The notes under the pieces were generated by a model, which was given only the letters and a program-made list of their open reading frames with translations, had not been told where the DNA came from and made no database searches. From an uncultured Treponema sp. (GTDB lineage: Bacteria > Spirochaetota > Spirochaetia > Treponematales > Treponemataceae), in assembly GCA_946186185.1 (NCBI GenBank), contig CAMHMJ010000001.1, positions 62,001 through 126,000 of the forward strand: a DNA stretch of 64,000 nt. The letters are read 5' to 3'. The number at the start of each line of letters is the position of its first letter. Position 1 is the stretch's first letter. This document shows, piece after piece, positions 42,185 to 50,267 of the stretch. The translations under genes and the position numbers were made by a program.

Positions 42185-43000
42185 ATGGCAGATACATTAA
42201 ACGATGCAGATTTTGAGAAATTTCGTAAGATAATTTACGATGAAAGCGGAATTACATTCTCAGCTACAAACAGACCGATTCTGGACAGCCGAATCAAGGA
42301 AATCCTTAGGGAAAAGAAAATTGAATCGGTTACAGATTACTATAACCTGATTCTTTCAGATCATGAAGAAATGAAGAAGATGCTGGATGCCGTTACAACG
42401 AATTTGACGCGCTTTTTCAGAAATCAGCCTCATTTTGATGCGCTTATAAACTACGTAATTCCTCATGTTCTTGAAGAAAAGAAGAAAACCGGCGACAGAA
42501 CTGTCCGCATATGGAGTGCAGGCTGTTCAACAGGTGAAGAGCCATATACAATCGCTATGATTTTGAAGAAAATTCTTCCGGTGGGCTACAATTTTTCTGT
42601 TACCGCGTCGGATATTTCCCTCAAAAGCCTTATGGTCGGGCAGGGCGGTTTTTACGCTGATAATAAGATTGACGGTATTCCGCCGGATTATCTTGCTTCC
42701 AGCTTTACAAAGGTTGACGGCGGTTATCAGGTGAACAAGGATATCATGGACAGGGTAAAGTTTGACTACCATAACCTTCAGCATGATCCGGGTGTTAAAA
42801 ACCTTGATGTTGTTTTCTGCCGAAATGTAATGATTTACTTTGATGAACCGGCACAGATGGTTGTTCTGAACAATTTCTGGAATTCCATGGCCGCTCATTC
42901 TTACCTGTTTATCGGACACTCTGAATCCCTTTTTGGAATGAAGACAAAGTTTGAATTCCTTAAAACGGACTGGGCGTGTCTCTATCAGAAAAATACGTAA
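42185..43000 (+). CDS. cheR: Chemotaxis protein methyltransferase CheR
   Basis: 271 residues. The N-terminal helical domain (about 1-75) precedes a class I SAM methyltransferase domain with Ile-Trp-Ser-Ala-Gly-Cys-Ser-Thr-Gly-Glu-Glu-Pro-Tyr (about 103-115), the CheR signature, and the Phe-Cys-Arg-Asn-Val-Met-Ile-Tyr-Phe motif (about 215-223). It transfers methyl groups from SAM to receptor glutamates for adaptation. It sits between a receptor and cheB with its own leaderless promoter. Confidence 0.96.
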   Translation: MADTLNDADFEKFRKIIYDESGITFSATNRPILDSRIKEILREKKIESVTDYYNLILSDHEEMKKMLDAVTTNLTRFFRNQPHFDALINYVIPHVLEEKKKTGDRTVRIWSAGCSTGEEPYTIAMILKKILPVGYNFSVTASDISLKSLMVGQGGFYADNKIDGIPPDYLASSFTKVDGGYQVNKDIMDRVKFDYHNLQHDPGVKNLDVVFCRNVMIYFDEPAQMVVLNNFWNSMAAHSYLFIGHSESLFGMKTKFEFLKTDWACLYQKNT

Positions 43001-43044
43001 TCCGGTTTGTGACAGCCTCGTTTGAGGCAGCCATAATTCATAGC

Positions 43045-43082
43045 TTACGGCGCGAGGTTTTTTTCGTGCCGTAATTTTTTTA
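43045..43082 (+). terminator. Rho-independent terminator after cheR
   Basis: TTACGGC (43045-43051) pairs with GCCGTAA (43068-43074), followed by seven T residues. cheB therefore has its own promoter or depends on read-through; its AGAAGGGG site begins about 10 bp later. Confidence 0.8.
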
Positions 43083-43106
43083 TAATATTGTTTAGAAGGG
43101 GATATT

Positions 43107-44369
43107 ATGATACCTGCAGATTATACTTTTGACCCGCTTTCGGTAATGATATGTGATGATTCTGCCTTGATGCGGAATCTGGTTTCCAGAATTATCCAGG
43201 ACGCTCCGGGAATGGAGGTGGTTGGAAAGGCTGCCAACGGTAAAATGCTGCTGGATATGCTTGATTCGGGAACAAAGCCTGATGTAATCGTTCTTGATAT
43301 TGAAATGCCGGTTATGACTGGTGTTGAGTTTTTGAAGGAACGAAAAAATAGAAAACTGAAGATTCCGGTAATCATTCTTTCAAGTATCGCAACTCAGGGT
43401 GCTGCGGTTACAATGGAATGTCTTGAGCTGGGAGCCAGCGATTTTATTACAAAGCCGGGTGGATCTACCTCCGTTGAAATCGGCAGTGTAGGCGAAGAGC
43501 TTGTTGAAAAAATTGCTTCTTACGGTGGAATTTTTGGCCGTAGAAACGGAAAGAAACTGCCTTTTACTGATTATTTCCTGCAGATGCTCAAGATGCACAG
43601 CGCAGAGAAATTCGTTGCAAAGCAGAAGGGAAGCATCGGTTCATCTCTTTCTGCAACGAAGGATTCTGGAAGTACAGGCAGTTTTAGTTCTTCCGGCACT
43701 ACAGAATCAAGAGAGCGCGTAAGCTTTCAGCCGGTATTCGCTGCCACAAAAAAGGAGCCGGCTGTTATCACTCCGCTGAGGGAAGGCGGACCGATAAAAA
43801 TTATTGCCCTGGGTATTTCTACGGGTGGCCCTAATGCCCTTCGGGATGTGTTTAAGATGATTGACCCGCATTTGAAACAGCCGATTCTGGTTGTTCAGCA
43901 CATGCCGGCGGGCTTTACAAAGGAATTTGCAGAAAGTCTGAATAAAATCTGTCCTCTGACCGTAACGGAAGCCAAGGATGAAGACAAGATTGAAAGCGGA
44001 CATATCTATATTGCGCCGGGAAACTATCATATTCTGGTGGAGCAGCGCTCTCTGGGAAATGTAATCCGTTTGAGTCAGGAGCCTCAGCGAAACGGACATC
44101 GTCCTTCCGCAGACGTTCTCTTTGAGTCGGTTGCAAAGATTTATAAAAACAACGCCCTGGGCGTAATCATGACGGGTATGGGACGGGATGGTGCACAGGA
44201 GCTGGCAGAAATGCGAAAGCAGGGTGCCTGGACTTTGGGACAGGACGAGGAATCAAGTATCGTTTACGGAATGCCGAAGGTCGGCTGGGAATTAGGCGGC
44301 GTTCAGAAGCAGGTGGCCCTTAAGGACATGGCGGACGAAATCAGCGCCCTGGCTCGGGCTCATCTGTAA
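43107..44369 (+). CDS. cheB: Protein-glutamate methylesterase CheB
   Basis: 420 residues from ATG 43107 with an AGAAGGGG site. The receiver domain (about 10-130) has Asp17/Asp18 and phospho-acceptor Asp64. A Ser/Gly-rich linker of about 70 residues (about 165-225) is longer than usual. The catalytic domain has Gly-Ile-Ser-Thr-Gly-Gly-Pro (catalytic Ser), Gln-His-Met-Pro-Ala-Gly-Phe-Thr (catalytic His) and Met-Gly-Arg-Asp-Gly-Ala (catalytic Asp). It demethylates or deamidates chemoreceptors when phosphorylated by CheA, opposing CheR. Confidence 0.96.
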   Translation: MIPADYTFDPLSVMICDDSALMRNLVSRIIQDAPGMEVVGKAANGKMLLDMLDSGTKPDVIVLDIEMPVMTGVEFLKERKNRKLKIPVIILSSIATQGAAVTMECLELGASDFITKPGGSTSVEIGSVGEELVEKIASYGGIFGRRNGKKLPFTDYFLQMLKMHSAEKFVAKQKGSIGSSLSATKDSGSTGSFSSSGTTESRERVSFQPVFAATKKEPAVITPLREGGPIKIIALGISTGGPNALRDVFKMIDPHLKQPILVVQHMPAGFTKEFAESLNKICPLTVTEAKDEDKIESGHIYIAPGNYHILVEQRSLGNVIRLSQEPQRNGHRPSADVLFESVAKIYKNNALGVIMTGMGRDGAQELAEMRKQGAWTLGQDEESSIVYGMPKVGWELGGVQKQVALKDMADEISALARAHL

Positions 44370-44374
44370 TTAGC

Positions 44375-44408
44375 GCTAAATTTGTGTGCGTGCTAAATTC
44401 GTGTGTGT
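44375..44408. repeat. Two tandem 17-bp direct repeats upstream of the lptC promoter
   Basis: GCTAAATTTGTGTGCGT (44375-44391) is followed at once by GCTAAATTCGTGTGTGT (44392-44408). They end at the -35 box. An activator site is possible. Confidence 0.55.
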
Positions 44409-44436
44409 TGAATACAGACGGTCTATAATGTATAAT
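44408..44436 (+). promoter_or_regulatory. lptC operon promoter
   Basis: TTGAAT (44408-44413), 17 bp, TATAAT (44431-44436); another TATAAT is at 44424-44429. Both -10 boxes lie in the loop of the hairpin that ends the cheB transcript. The predicted leader is about 13 nt. Confidence 0.65.
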
Positions 44437-44456
44437 CATTACAGACCGTTTTTTTA
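44418..44456 (+). terminator. cheB terminator overlapping the lptC promoter
   Basis: ACGGTCT (44418-44424) pairs with AGACCGT (44443-44449), then a run of T residues up to the ATG of lptC. Confidence 0.75.
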
Positions 44457-45169
44457 TGGAAAAGTATATATTTCGTTTGGGTGACACAATAAAGACTCTT
44501 CATTTCTATAGGCTGACCGCTGCGGTTTTTGCAGCGGCTTCGCTTTTTTCTTCCTGTTCTTTAAAATATGGAATGACTATTCAGAGTGAAGAAAATGTTC
44601 CGGAGTTCGTATTTCAGGATGTTCAGTTTGACCGATATGAAGACGGTTCAAAAACCCTTGGGCTCAAGGCGGAAAAACTGGAGCAGTACAAGGACGGAAA
44701 ATCAATGTATGCCAAGGACATGGAGTTTGAGCTTTACAACAATTCCTCCGAGGTTACTAATTCCGGAAAATGCGGTTATCTTTCAGCAGATACTAAAAAC
44801 GAACGCTATGTTCTCTACAACGGTATTGAAATTGAAAATGTTAAGGACGGCCTTACCGTAAAAGCAGATAACCTTAAGTGGAACGGAAAAAGCGAGCAGC
44901 TGACTTCAAGCCGTAATGATGTTGTTACAATAAAAAAGGGTGACACTGTTTTGCAGGGTTCGGGATTTTCAGCCAGCGCTCTGAGCAAGAAATTTGTTTT
45001 CCACGGGGTTGTGACGGGTTATACGGATACTGAGGACAGTTCGAAAGATTCTGATTCAGAGGCCGGTTCAGACGGAGTGTCCGGAGAGGCTTCTGCCGTG
45101 GCTGGAGCAGCTCCTTCTGGTGCAGCATCTGCCAGTTCTTCAGACGGAGTGAAAAATGCGGGAAACTAA
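44456..45169 (+). CDS. lptC: LPS export ABC transporter periplasmic protein LptC-like
   Basis: 237 residues from ATG 44456. The hydrophobic N-terminal segment ends in Ser-Leu-Phe-Ser-Ser-Cys, so it may be a lipoprotein (Cys34) rather than a simple membrane anchor. Residues about 50-190 follow the OstA-like beta-jellyroll pattern: Phe-Gln-Asp-Val-Gln-Phe, Ala-Lys-Asp-Met-Glu-Phe-Glu-Leu-Tyr and repeated short strands. The C-terminal 40 residues are Ser/Asp/Ala-rich and probably disordered. Together with LptA and LptB downstream this suggests an envelope glycolipid or lipid transport bridge. Treponemes lack classical LPS, so the cargo is uncertain. It overlaps the next gene by 14 bp. Confidence 0.78.
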   Translation: MEKYIFRLGDTIKTLHFYRLTAAVFAAASLFSSCSLKYGMTIQSEENVPEFVFQDVQFDRYEDGSKTLGLKAEKLEQYKDGKSMYAKDMEFELYNNSSEVTNSGKCGYLSADTKNERYVLYNGIEIENVKDGLTVKADNLKWNGKSEQLTSSRNDVVTIKKGDTVLQGSGFSASALSKKFVFHGVVTGYTDTEDSSKDSDSEAGSDGVSGEASAVAGAAPSGAASASSSDGVKNAGN

Positions 45170-46133
45170 CTGTACTTATTCAATTATCTCTCTTTCAAAA
45201 AATCCGCCGCGATATAATTATTTAAGAAGGACAGTTTTTGCCTGTGCTTTTTTTGCCTTCAGTATTTTCAGTACTTCCGGTATTTTTGCAGAGCATATTT
45301 CTTTTTCCGCTGACAGCATGTCCGGAACAATCGGTGATAAGTCTGACGCAACAACCCTTTCCGGTGAGGCGGCGGTAATTACCGAATCCATGGAAATTTA
45401 TGCGGACGAAATAAAAATGTCCGGAAAGGATTTCCGCTATATTGAAGCAACGGGTTCTGTAAAGGGTATAAACAACGAAAGCGAGCTTGAGTTTACCTGC
45501 GGAAAGCTGAAATATGACCGGGAAACCAAAATTGCAGATTTGAGCGACAATGTAAGCCTTAAGGATGTAAAAAATAACGTTGAAGCAAAGGCTCAGATAA
45601 TCCAGTATAACCAGAAAACCGATGTTGCCGTAATGCAGATTGGAATTGAGCTTAAACAGAAGGATAATGTCTGTAACGGAGTATATGCCCTGTATCGCAA
45701 AAAGGAGCAGATGCTTGAGCTTAGCGGAAATGCCCAGATAAAGCAGGGAAGTGACACCTTCCGTGCCCAGGAAATTACCCTCAATCTTGATTCTCAGGAA
45801 ATTACCCTTGACGGCCGGGTAAAGGGCTCAATTGTGGATGAAAGAAAGTCAGAATCTGCTGAGGTCAGTGGTGACGGAGCTTCTGATACTTCGGCGTCTG
45901 GAAATGCAGAAAATGCTTCCGGCGAGGGAAACAGCGGCTCAGAAAAGACCGGCGAGGAATCTAAAAATAATAGTGAAGCAAAGGACAGCGGAACAAATGC
46001 CGGTTCCGATGGAAAGGCGGCTTTGGAAACAAAATCTTCTGATGACAAGGCTGAGGAAGCTTCTAAAGACGGAAGCGAAAAAGACGGTGACAGCAAAACC
46101 AGCGACAGCACGAAGAAAAACAAAAAGAAGTAG
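45156..46133 (+). CDS. lptA: LptA/OstA-like periplasmic transport protein
   Basis: 325 residues from ATG 45156, which has a GGAG site inside the end of lptC. The signal peptide likely ends after Ile-Phe-Ala near residue 45. Residues about 46-230 form the repeated OstA jellyroll strands (Ile-Ser-Phe-Ser-Ala-Asp; Leu-Ser-Gly-Glu-Ala; Ile-Glu-Ala-Thr-Gly-Ser-Val-Lys; Leu-Ser-Gly-Asn-Ala-Gln-Ile). The last 95 residues are a low-complexity Ser/Glu/Lys/Gly tail ending in Lys-Lys-Asn-Lys-Lys-Lys, which is unusual for LptA. It should carry lipid between inner-membrane LptBFGC and the outer membrane. Confidence 0.85.
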   Translation: MRETNCTYSIISLSKNPPRYNYLRRTVFACAFFAFSIFSTSGIFAEHISFSADSMSGTIGDKSDATTLSGEAAVITESMEIYADEIKMSGKDFRYIEATGSVKGINNESELEFTCGKLKYDRETKIADLSDNVSLKDVKNNVEAKAQIIQYNQKTDVAVMQIGIELKQKDNVCNGVYALYRKKEQMLELSGNAQIKQGSDTFRAQEITLNLDSQEITLDGRVKGSIVDERKSESAEVSGDGASDTSASGNAENASGEGNSGSEKTGEESKNNSEAKDSGTNAGSDGKAALETKSSDDKAEEASKDGSEKDGDSKTSDSTKKNKKK

Positions 46134-46139
46134 GAAAAG

Positions 46140-46934
46140 ATGACAGACGAAGAGATAAATGAAATAGACAATAAAGAGGAATTGAATGCTGTTTCCGGCG
46201 ATTCCAATGTTCATACTCTGCGGGTTTCAAGCCTTTTTAAGAGCTTTGGACACAAGAAGGTCGTTCAGGGAATTGATTTTCATATGAAAACCGGCGAGGT
46301 TCTGGGACTTCTGGGGCCTAACGGAGCCGGAAAAACAACTACTTTTTACATGATTGTAGGTTTTTATAAGCCTACGGCGGGGGATATTTTTCTTGATGAC
46401 AAGCAGATAACTCCTCTTCCGATGTTTAAGCGTGCCCGGCTGGGAATCAGTTACCTTCCTCAGGAGCCGAGCGTTTTCAAGAAGCTTACCGTAGAAGAAA
46501 ATATCTGGTCGATTCTTGAAACCCGGCGGGATCTTACCCATGCGCAGAAAAAGCAGCGTCTTGAAGAATTAATCGAAGAGTTTGCAATCGGCAGAATCCG
46601 AAAGCAGTTTGCCTTTACACTTTCCGGCGGAGAACGACGCCGAACGGAAATTGCCCGCTCCCTTGCCATTGAACCGAAATTTCTTTTGCTGGACGAGCCT
46701 TTTGCGGGAATTGACCCGATTGCGGTTTCTGACATTAAGGGGATGATTGGGCTTCTGGCAAAGCGGGGAATCGGTATTCTGATTACGGATCACAACGTTC
46801 GTGATACCCTTGAAATTACCGACAAAGCGATTATTGTAAGCTCCGGACAGATTGCGATTCAGGGTTCAAAACAGGAAATCCTTGATTCAGAGCTTGCCCG
46901 GGAAGTATATCTTGGAAAAGACTTTTCAATGTAG
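46140..46934 (+). CDS. lptB: LPS export ABC transporter ATP-binding protein LptB
   Basis: 264 residues from ATG 46140 with an AGGA site. Walker A is Gly-Pro-Asn-Gly-Ala-Gly-Lys-Thr (59-66). The signature is Leu-Ser-Gly-Gly-Glu-Arg-Arg-Arg-Thr-Glu-Ile-Ala-Arg, typical of LptB, Walker B is Leu-Leu-Leu-Asp-Glu-Pro-Phe-Ala-Gly-Ile-Asp-Pro, and the switch is Thr-Asp-His-Asn-Val. An N-terminal extension of about 25 acidic residues is extra. It powers the LptBFGC extractor; the lptF/lptG permeases are not in this window. Confidence 0.95.
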   Translation: MTDEEINEIDNKEELNAVSGDSNVHTLRVSSLFKSFGHKKVVQGIDFHMKTGEVLGLLGPNGAGKTTTFYMIVGFYKPTAGDIFLDDKQITPLPMFKRARLGISYLPQEPSVFKKLTVEENIWSILETRRDLTHAQKKQRLEELIEEFAIGRIRKQFAFTLSGGERRRTEIARSLAIEPKFLLLDEPFAGIDPIAVSDIKGMIGLLAKRGIGILITDHNVRDTLEITDKAIIVSSGQIAIQGSKQEILDSELAREVYLGKDFSM

Positions 46935-46951
46935 TCATATCAGGGGGAAAA

Positions 46952-47305
46952 ATGGAACAGACAGTAACTTCGCCTGCTGCACAGGTACTCGTATCTTTAA
47001 TTCCGATTGTGGGAATTGCCTTTGGAGCAGTTCTTTTGTTTTTTGTAATTCTCTGGCATCATAATGAAGTGAAGCTTCAGATCAGAACCGGAAATTACGA
47101 GCCCCGGGTCTTTAATCTTAAGGCAGTTTCTCTTCTGGCGGGACTTCTTCTTACCAGTCTAGGCTTAATTCTTTCCCTTTCTTTTGCCATTATCGACGGT
47201 TTTTCCTACACAATACTCGGCGGCCTTATTCCCTTTGTGACGGGAATCAGCCTGCTGATTTTTTACAGGGTTTACCCGGATTTCCACAAAAACGATAAGG
47301 ACTAG
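46952..47305 (+). CDS. Small membrane protein, DUF6249-like
   Basis: 117 residues from ATG 46952 with a CAGGGGG site. Three transmembrane helices lie near 8-33, 48-70 and 78-112. A short charged loop (His-His-Asn-Glu-Val-Lys-Leu-Gln-Ile-Arg-Thr-Gly-Asn-Tyr-Glu-Pro) after helix 1 is cytoplasmic. Such proteins are often encoded beside ECF sigma factors, and here an ECF sigma gene begins 3 bp downstream, so a role in that sigma circuit is plausible. The family name is from memory. Confidence 0.7.
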   Translation: MEQTVTSPAAQVLVSLIPIVGIAFGAVLLFFVILWHHNEVKLQIRTGNYEPRVFNLKAVSLLAGLLLTSLGLILSLSFAIIDGFSYTILGGLIPFVTGISLLIFYRVYPDFHKNDKD

Positions 47306-47307
47306 AT

Positions 47308-47886
47308 TTGCCTGTAAAGCATTCTGGAAATGAACAAATAAAGCTTCGCGATTTGACGCTGGTGAAGGCATCACTTGCAGGAAATACCCGGGCCTTTGCC
47401 CAGCTTATGCGTCTTTACCGTCAGCGGGTTTTTATTTTCGGAAAGAGTTTTTTTCATAACGACGCAGACGCCGAAGATTTCGTTCAGGATGTTTTTATAA
47501 AGGTTTACACTCATCTTTCAACCTTTCAGGGAAAAAGCCAGTTTTCAACCTGGCTGATGAAAATTGCGTACACAACTGTTTTAAATTCTGTTTCCCGGAA
47601 GAAAGAATACCTTCCAATCTCCGACGAAGAAAATATTGCGGATTTTGACATGACGCCGGAAGAAAGACAAATCAGGCTGGTAACCCAGAAGGCAATCCAT
47701 GAGGCGCTTATGGAATTGCCTGAAAAATATGCACTCTGCATTGAACTTTACTTTTTTTACTCGATTCCCTATCAGGAAATCAGCGATATAACGGAAATTC
47801 CACTTAATACTATAAAATCTCATATTTTCAGGGCGAAAAAAATCCTGAGGGAAAAACTGGAGGACTTTTATGAAAAAAGCCGATGA
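47308..47886 (+). CDS. ECF-type RNA polymerase sigma factor
   Basis: 192 residues from TTG 47308, chosen because an AAGGA site lies 6 bases before it and no in-frame ATG is close. Region 2 (about 25-95) includes Asp-Ala-Glu-Asp-Phe-Val-Gln-Asp-Val-Phe-Ile-Lys-Val-Tyr and Phe-Ser-Thr-Trp-Leu. Region 4 (about 125-185) includes Leu-Pro-Glu-Lys-Tyr and an Ile-Pro-Leu-Asn-Thr-Ile-Lys-Ser-His recognition helix. It is held inactive by the anti-sigma factor whose gene overlaps its 3' end by 17 bp. The stimulus is unknown; linkage to the lpt genes suggests envelope stress. Confidence 0.93.
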   Translation: MPVKHSGNEQIKLRDLTLVKASLAGNTRAFAQLMRLYRQRVFIFGKSFFHNDADAEDFVQDVFIKVYTHLSTFQGKSQFSTWLMKIAYTTVLNSVSRKKEYLPISDEENIADFDMTPEERQIRLVTQKAIHEALMELPEKYALCIELYFFYSIPYQEISDITEIPLNTIKSHIFRAKKILREKLEDFYEKSR

Positions 47887-48352
47887 TAAAAACGTTTCGC
47901 GAAACTGTTCACGAATTATGGAAAAATATCTCTCTCTGGATAAAAATCAGAAGGTGCCCCTGGAGGTTTCTTCTCATCTTTTTAAATGCAGAAAATGCAG
48001 AAAGCAGGTGCGTGCCCTGCGGATTGCAGAACGGGTGAGTGCGGAAAGCTTTTCCTTTGAGGCTCCTCTTGAAGACAACCTGATTCAGAGCGTTATGACC
48101 CGGATAGATCCAAAAACTGCAAGAAAAATGAATTACCAGGAAAAAATATTCGGGCTCTGGACGACTTCCGGAATTGTTCTGATTTTTGCCTTCGTTCTGG
48201 TGGTTTTTGCTGCGAAGAATTTTCAGAACCGGGATTTACTCATGGCAATTGCAACCGTTATTGCGGGCTTTGTTACAGTCTGGGGTGTTCTATATATTGC
48301 TACAAATGTGGATTTTTTTATCAAGAGAATAAACAGTTCCCTCAGAACTTAG
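47870..48352 (+). CDS. Zinc-finger anti-sigma factor
   Basis: 160 residues from ATG 47870 with a GGAGG site within the sigma gene. The N-terminal zf-HC2 motif is His-Leu-Phe-Lys-Cys-Arg-Lys-Cys (about 38-45), with an upstream Cys near residue 11. Two transmembrane helices follow (about 98-118 and 125-148). The C-terminus is short, so there is little periplasmic sensor; signal input may come through zinc, redox change or another protein. The 17-bp overlap with the sigma gene is the usual sigma/anti-sigma arrangement. Confidence 0.88.
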   Translation: MKKADDKNVSRNCSRIMEKYLSLDKNQKVPLEVSSHLFKCRKCRKQVRALRIAERVSAESFSFEAPLEDNLIQSVMTRIDPKTARKMNYQEKIFGLWTTSGIVLIFAFVLVVFAAKNFQNRDLLMAIATVIAGFVTVWGVLYIATNVDFFIKRINSSLRT

Positions 48353-48419
48353 TCAGGTTTTGATTCATGAGAGGACGTTCAGTCAGCTTTGAAAAAGCCG
48401 AGCCCTGTTTCTGACTCTG

Positions 48420-48908
48420 TTAGTCCAGATATACGAACTCTGAAAAATACAAGCCCTGAATTTTGTTCAAAACAAGAGCCCTGTTTAATTCGTCGATTAG
48501 TTCCATCTTCATCGCAGTTTCCCCCATGCTTTTGATTTCTGTAAGGGTGTAGCGCGAAAACCATTCCCGTAAAATTGTTCGGATTTTTGGTACTTTTTTT
48601 GAAAGCTCTTCAAGAAATTCACTGTCATCCTTTGTGTAGGAAAACCAGGGGGTGATTACAATTGAAACTCCGTTCCCGCCTTCTTTTTCCGGTTTTGTAA
48701 CAACCCTCAGGCGTTCAATCCCGGTGAAGGAGGAAAGGTTTGCTTCCTGAAAGGCGGAAATTCGTTTTTCCATTTCTTCCGGCGAAAATTGAGTTACGAT
48801 TTTCGGGTGAATATTCCGTTTTGTGATTACGACAATCGTGGTAACAGTAAAAAAAGAGAGCATCAAAATAAGAATGAAAAAAAGTATTCTGTTTAATTCA
48901 ATTTTCAT
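48420..48908 (-). CDS. FliL-like flagellar basal body-associated protein
   Basis: 162 residues from ATG 48908. One N-terminal membrane helix (about 7-29). The C-terminal 80 residues follow the FliL pattern: strand Val-Ser-Ile-Val-Ile-Thr-Pro-Trp-Phe, a Phe-Leu-Glu-Glu-Leu-Ser-Lys-Lys-Val-Pro-Lys-Ile-Arg-Thr-Ile-Leu helix, Leu-Thr-Glu-Ile-Lys-Ser, and the terminal Ile-Gln-Gly-Leu-Tyr-Phe-Ser-Glu-Phe-Val strand. FliL forms rings around the stator and promotes torque. It is away from the main flagellar operon and downstream of hflX, so it may be a second FliL paralogue. Confidence 0.78.
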   Translation of the reverse strand: MKIELNRILFFILILMLSFFTVTTIVVITKRNIHPKIVTQFSPEEMEKRISAFQEANLSSFTGIERLRVVTKPEKEGGNGVSIVITPWFSYTKDDSEFLEELSKKVPKIRTILREWFSRYTLTEIKSMGETAMKMELIDELNRALVLNKIQGLYFSEFVYLD

Positions 48909-48956
48909 ATGTTTTTATGGGCTCCATAACCAGTTTTTTGCCAGCTCAATGCCGTC

Positions 48957-50198
48957 CTACCGGCGGTATTTTGAAAATCTCTCCCGCTCGTTTTCAGGAA
49001 GACGGGCAAGAAGCTCCACGGAGTTGTCCTTCCATTCTTCCTTCAGAATTATGCCCTTAGTTCTGATAAGCTGAACTATTTCGGCTTCTTCAAGGGGAAT
49101 TTCATAATTTTCCTGCATTCCAAAAAGCTTTCGGGAAATGCGCAAAAACAGCTCTTCAAAGCCGGTTTCTTCTTTTGCGCTTACCTTTATTGCTTCCGGA
49201 AAATTCAGAAGGAGCTCTCCTTCGCTGACGCTTTCCCGTTTTTTATCCCATTTGTTCAGGATTATAAGGCTTTTAGAAATGTCGGCACCGGTTTCCTTCA
49301 AAACTTCCATAACAGTTTTGTACTGTTCCAGAGCCTGACTGTCTGAAGAATCGATTACGATTAAAAGGAGATCTGCGTCCCGGGCAGCGCTAAGAGTTGA
49401 CTTAAAAGCGTCTATCAGGGAGTGGGGAAGATTTTTTATAAAGCCGACAGTGTCCGTTAAAAGAATCCCGTTTCCGTCCTTCAGCTTAAGTTTTCTGGTA
49501 AGAGGATCCAGGGTGGCAAAGAGCTCGTCTTCAACAAAGCTTTTGGCTCCCGTCAAGGCGTTTAAAAGACTGGACTTTCCGGCGTTGGTGTATCCCACAA
49601 GTGCACATTCAGGCACCGGAATCTGGCTTCGTTTTTTTCGCTGGGTATTTCTGTTTTTTGAAACCTCCAGCAGCTCTTTTTTTACCTGATTAATTTTGGA
49701 CCGAACCTGCCGCTGGTCGAGCTCCAGCTGGGTTTCTCCGCTTCCCTTTGAACCGTAACTACCACCCCGCTGCCGGGAAAGGTCTCCGTAGGAGTGTGCA
49801 AGGCGGGGCAGGCTGTAACTGAGACGGGCCAGTTCAACCTGAAGAACGGCTTCCTTTGTCCGGGCCCGCTGGGCAAATATCCGGATTATGAGCTCCTGCC
49901 GGTCAAAGCAGGGAATTTTTGTAAGCTTTTCCCAGTTTCTCTGTTTTGTTGGATCCAGGTCAAAATCAAAAATAATACAGTCGGCTTCCGCCTCTTTTGA
50001 AAGCTCCTTGATTTCTTCTGCCTTGCCGCTTCCCATTCCGTAAGCCGGCTTTATTTCCAGGCGGGAAAGTGTAAGAAGACCTGCAATTTCCATTCCTGCG
50101 GTTGTTGCAAGACCAGAGAGTTCTTTTAAATCATTTAAGGGTTCGCCAACAAGAAAGCAGCGGGGTTTGCGTTCTTCTTCTTCCCGGACTTCAAACAT
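48957..50198 (-). CDS. hflX: Ribosome-associated GTPase HflX
   Basis: 413 residues from ATG 50198 with a CGGAG site. The N-terminal HflX domain (about 1-180) contains Gly-Met-Gly-Ser-Gly-Lys-Ala-Glu-Glu-Ile and Arg-Gly-Gly-Ser-Tyr-Gly-Ser-Lys-Gly-Ser-Gly-Glu-Thr-Gln. The G domain has Gly-Tyr-Thr-Asn-Ala-Gly-Lys-Ser-Ser (G1), Asp-Thr-Val-Gly-Phe-Ile (G3) and Asn-Lys-Trp-Asp (G4). HflX splits stalled or heat-damaged 70S ribosomes. It is followed by the FliL-like gene 48 bp on. Confidence 0.96.
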   Translation of the reverse strand: MFEVREEEERKPRCFLVGEPLNDLKELSGLATTAGMEIAGLLTLSRLEIKPAYGMGSGKAEEIKELSKEAEADCIIFDFDLDPTKQRNWEKLTKIPCFDRQELIIRIFAQRARTKEAVLQVELARLSYSLPRLAHSYGDLSRQRGGSYGSKGSGETQLELDQRQVRSKINQVKKELLEVSKNRNTQRKKRSQIPVPECALVGYTNAGKSSLLNALTGAKSFVEDELFATLDPLTRKLKLKDGNGILLTDTVGFIKNLPHSLIDAFKSTLSAARDADLLLIVIDSSDSQALEQYKTVMEVLKETGADISKSLIILNKWDKKRESVSEGELLLNFPEAIKVSAKEETGFEELFLRISRKLFGMQENYEIPLEEAEIVQLIRTKGIILKEEWKDNSVELLARLPENERERFSKYRR

Positions 50199-50267
50199 CA
50201 GCTTCTCCGTTTTTCACCGGGGCAGAACCCGCTGCATTTGCTCCATGCAATCAAGGGGCCGCAAAAA

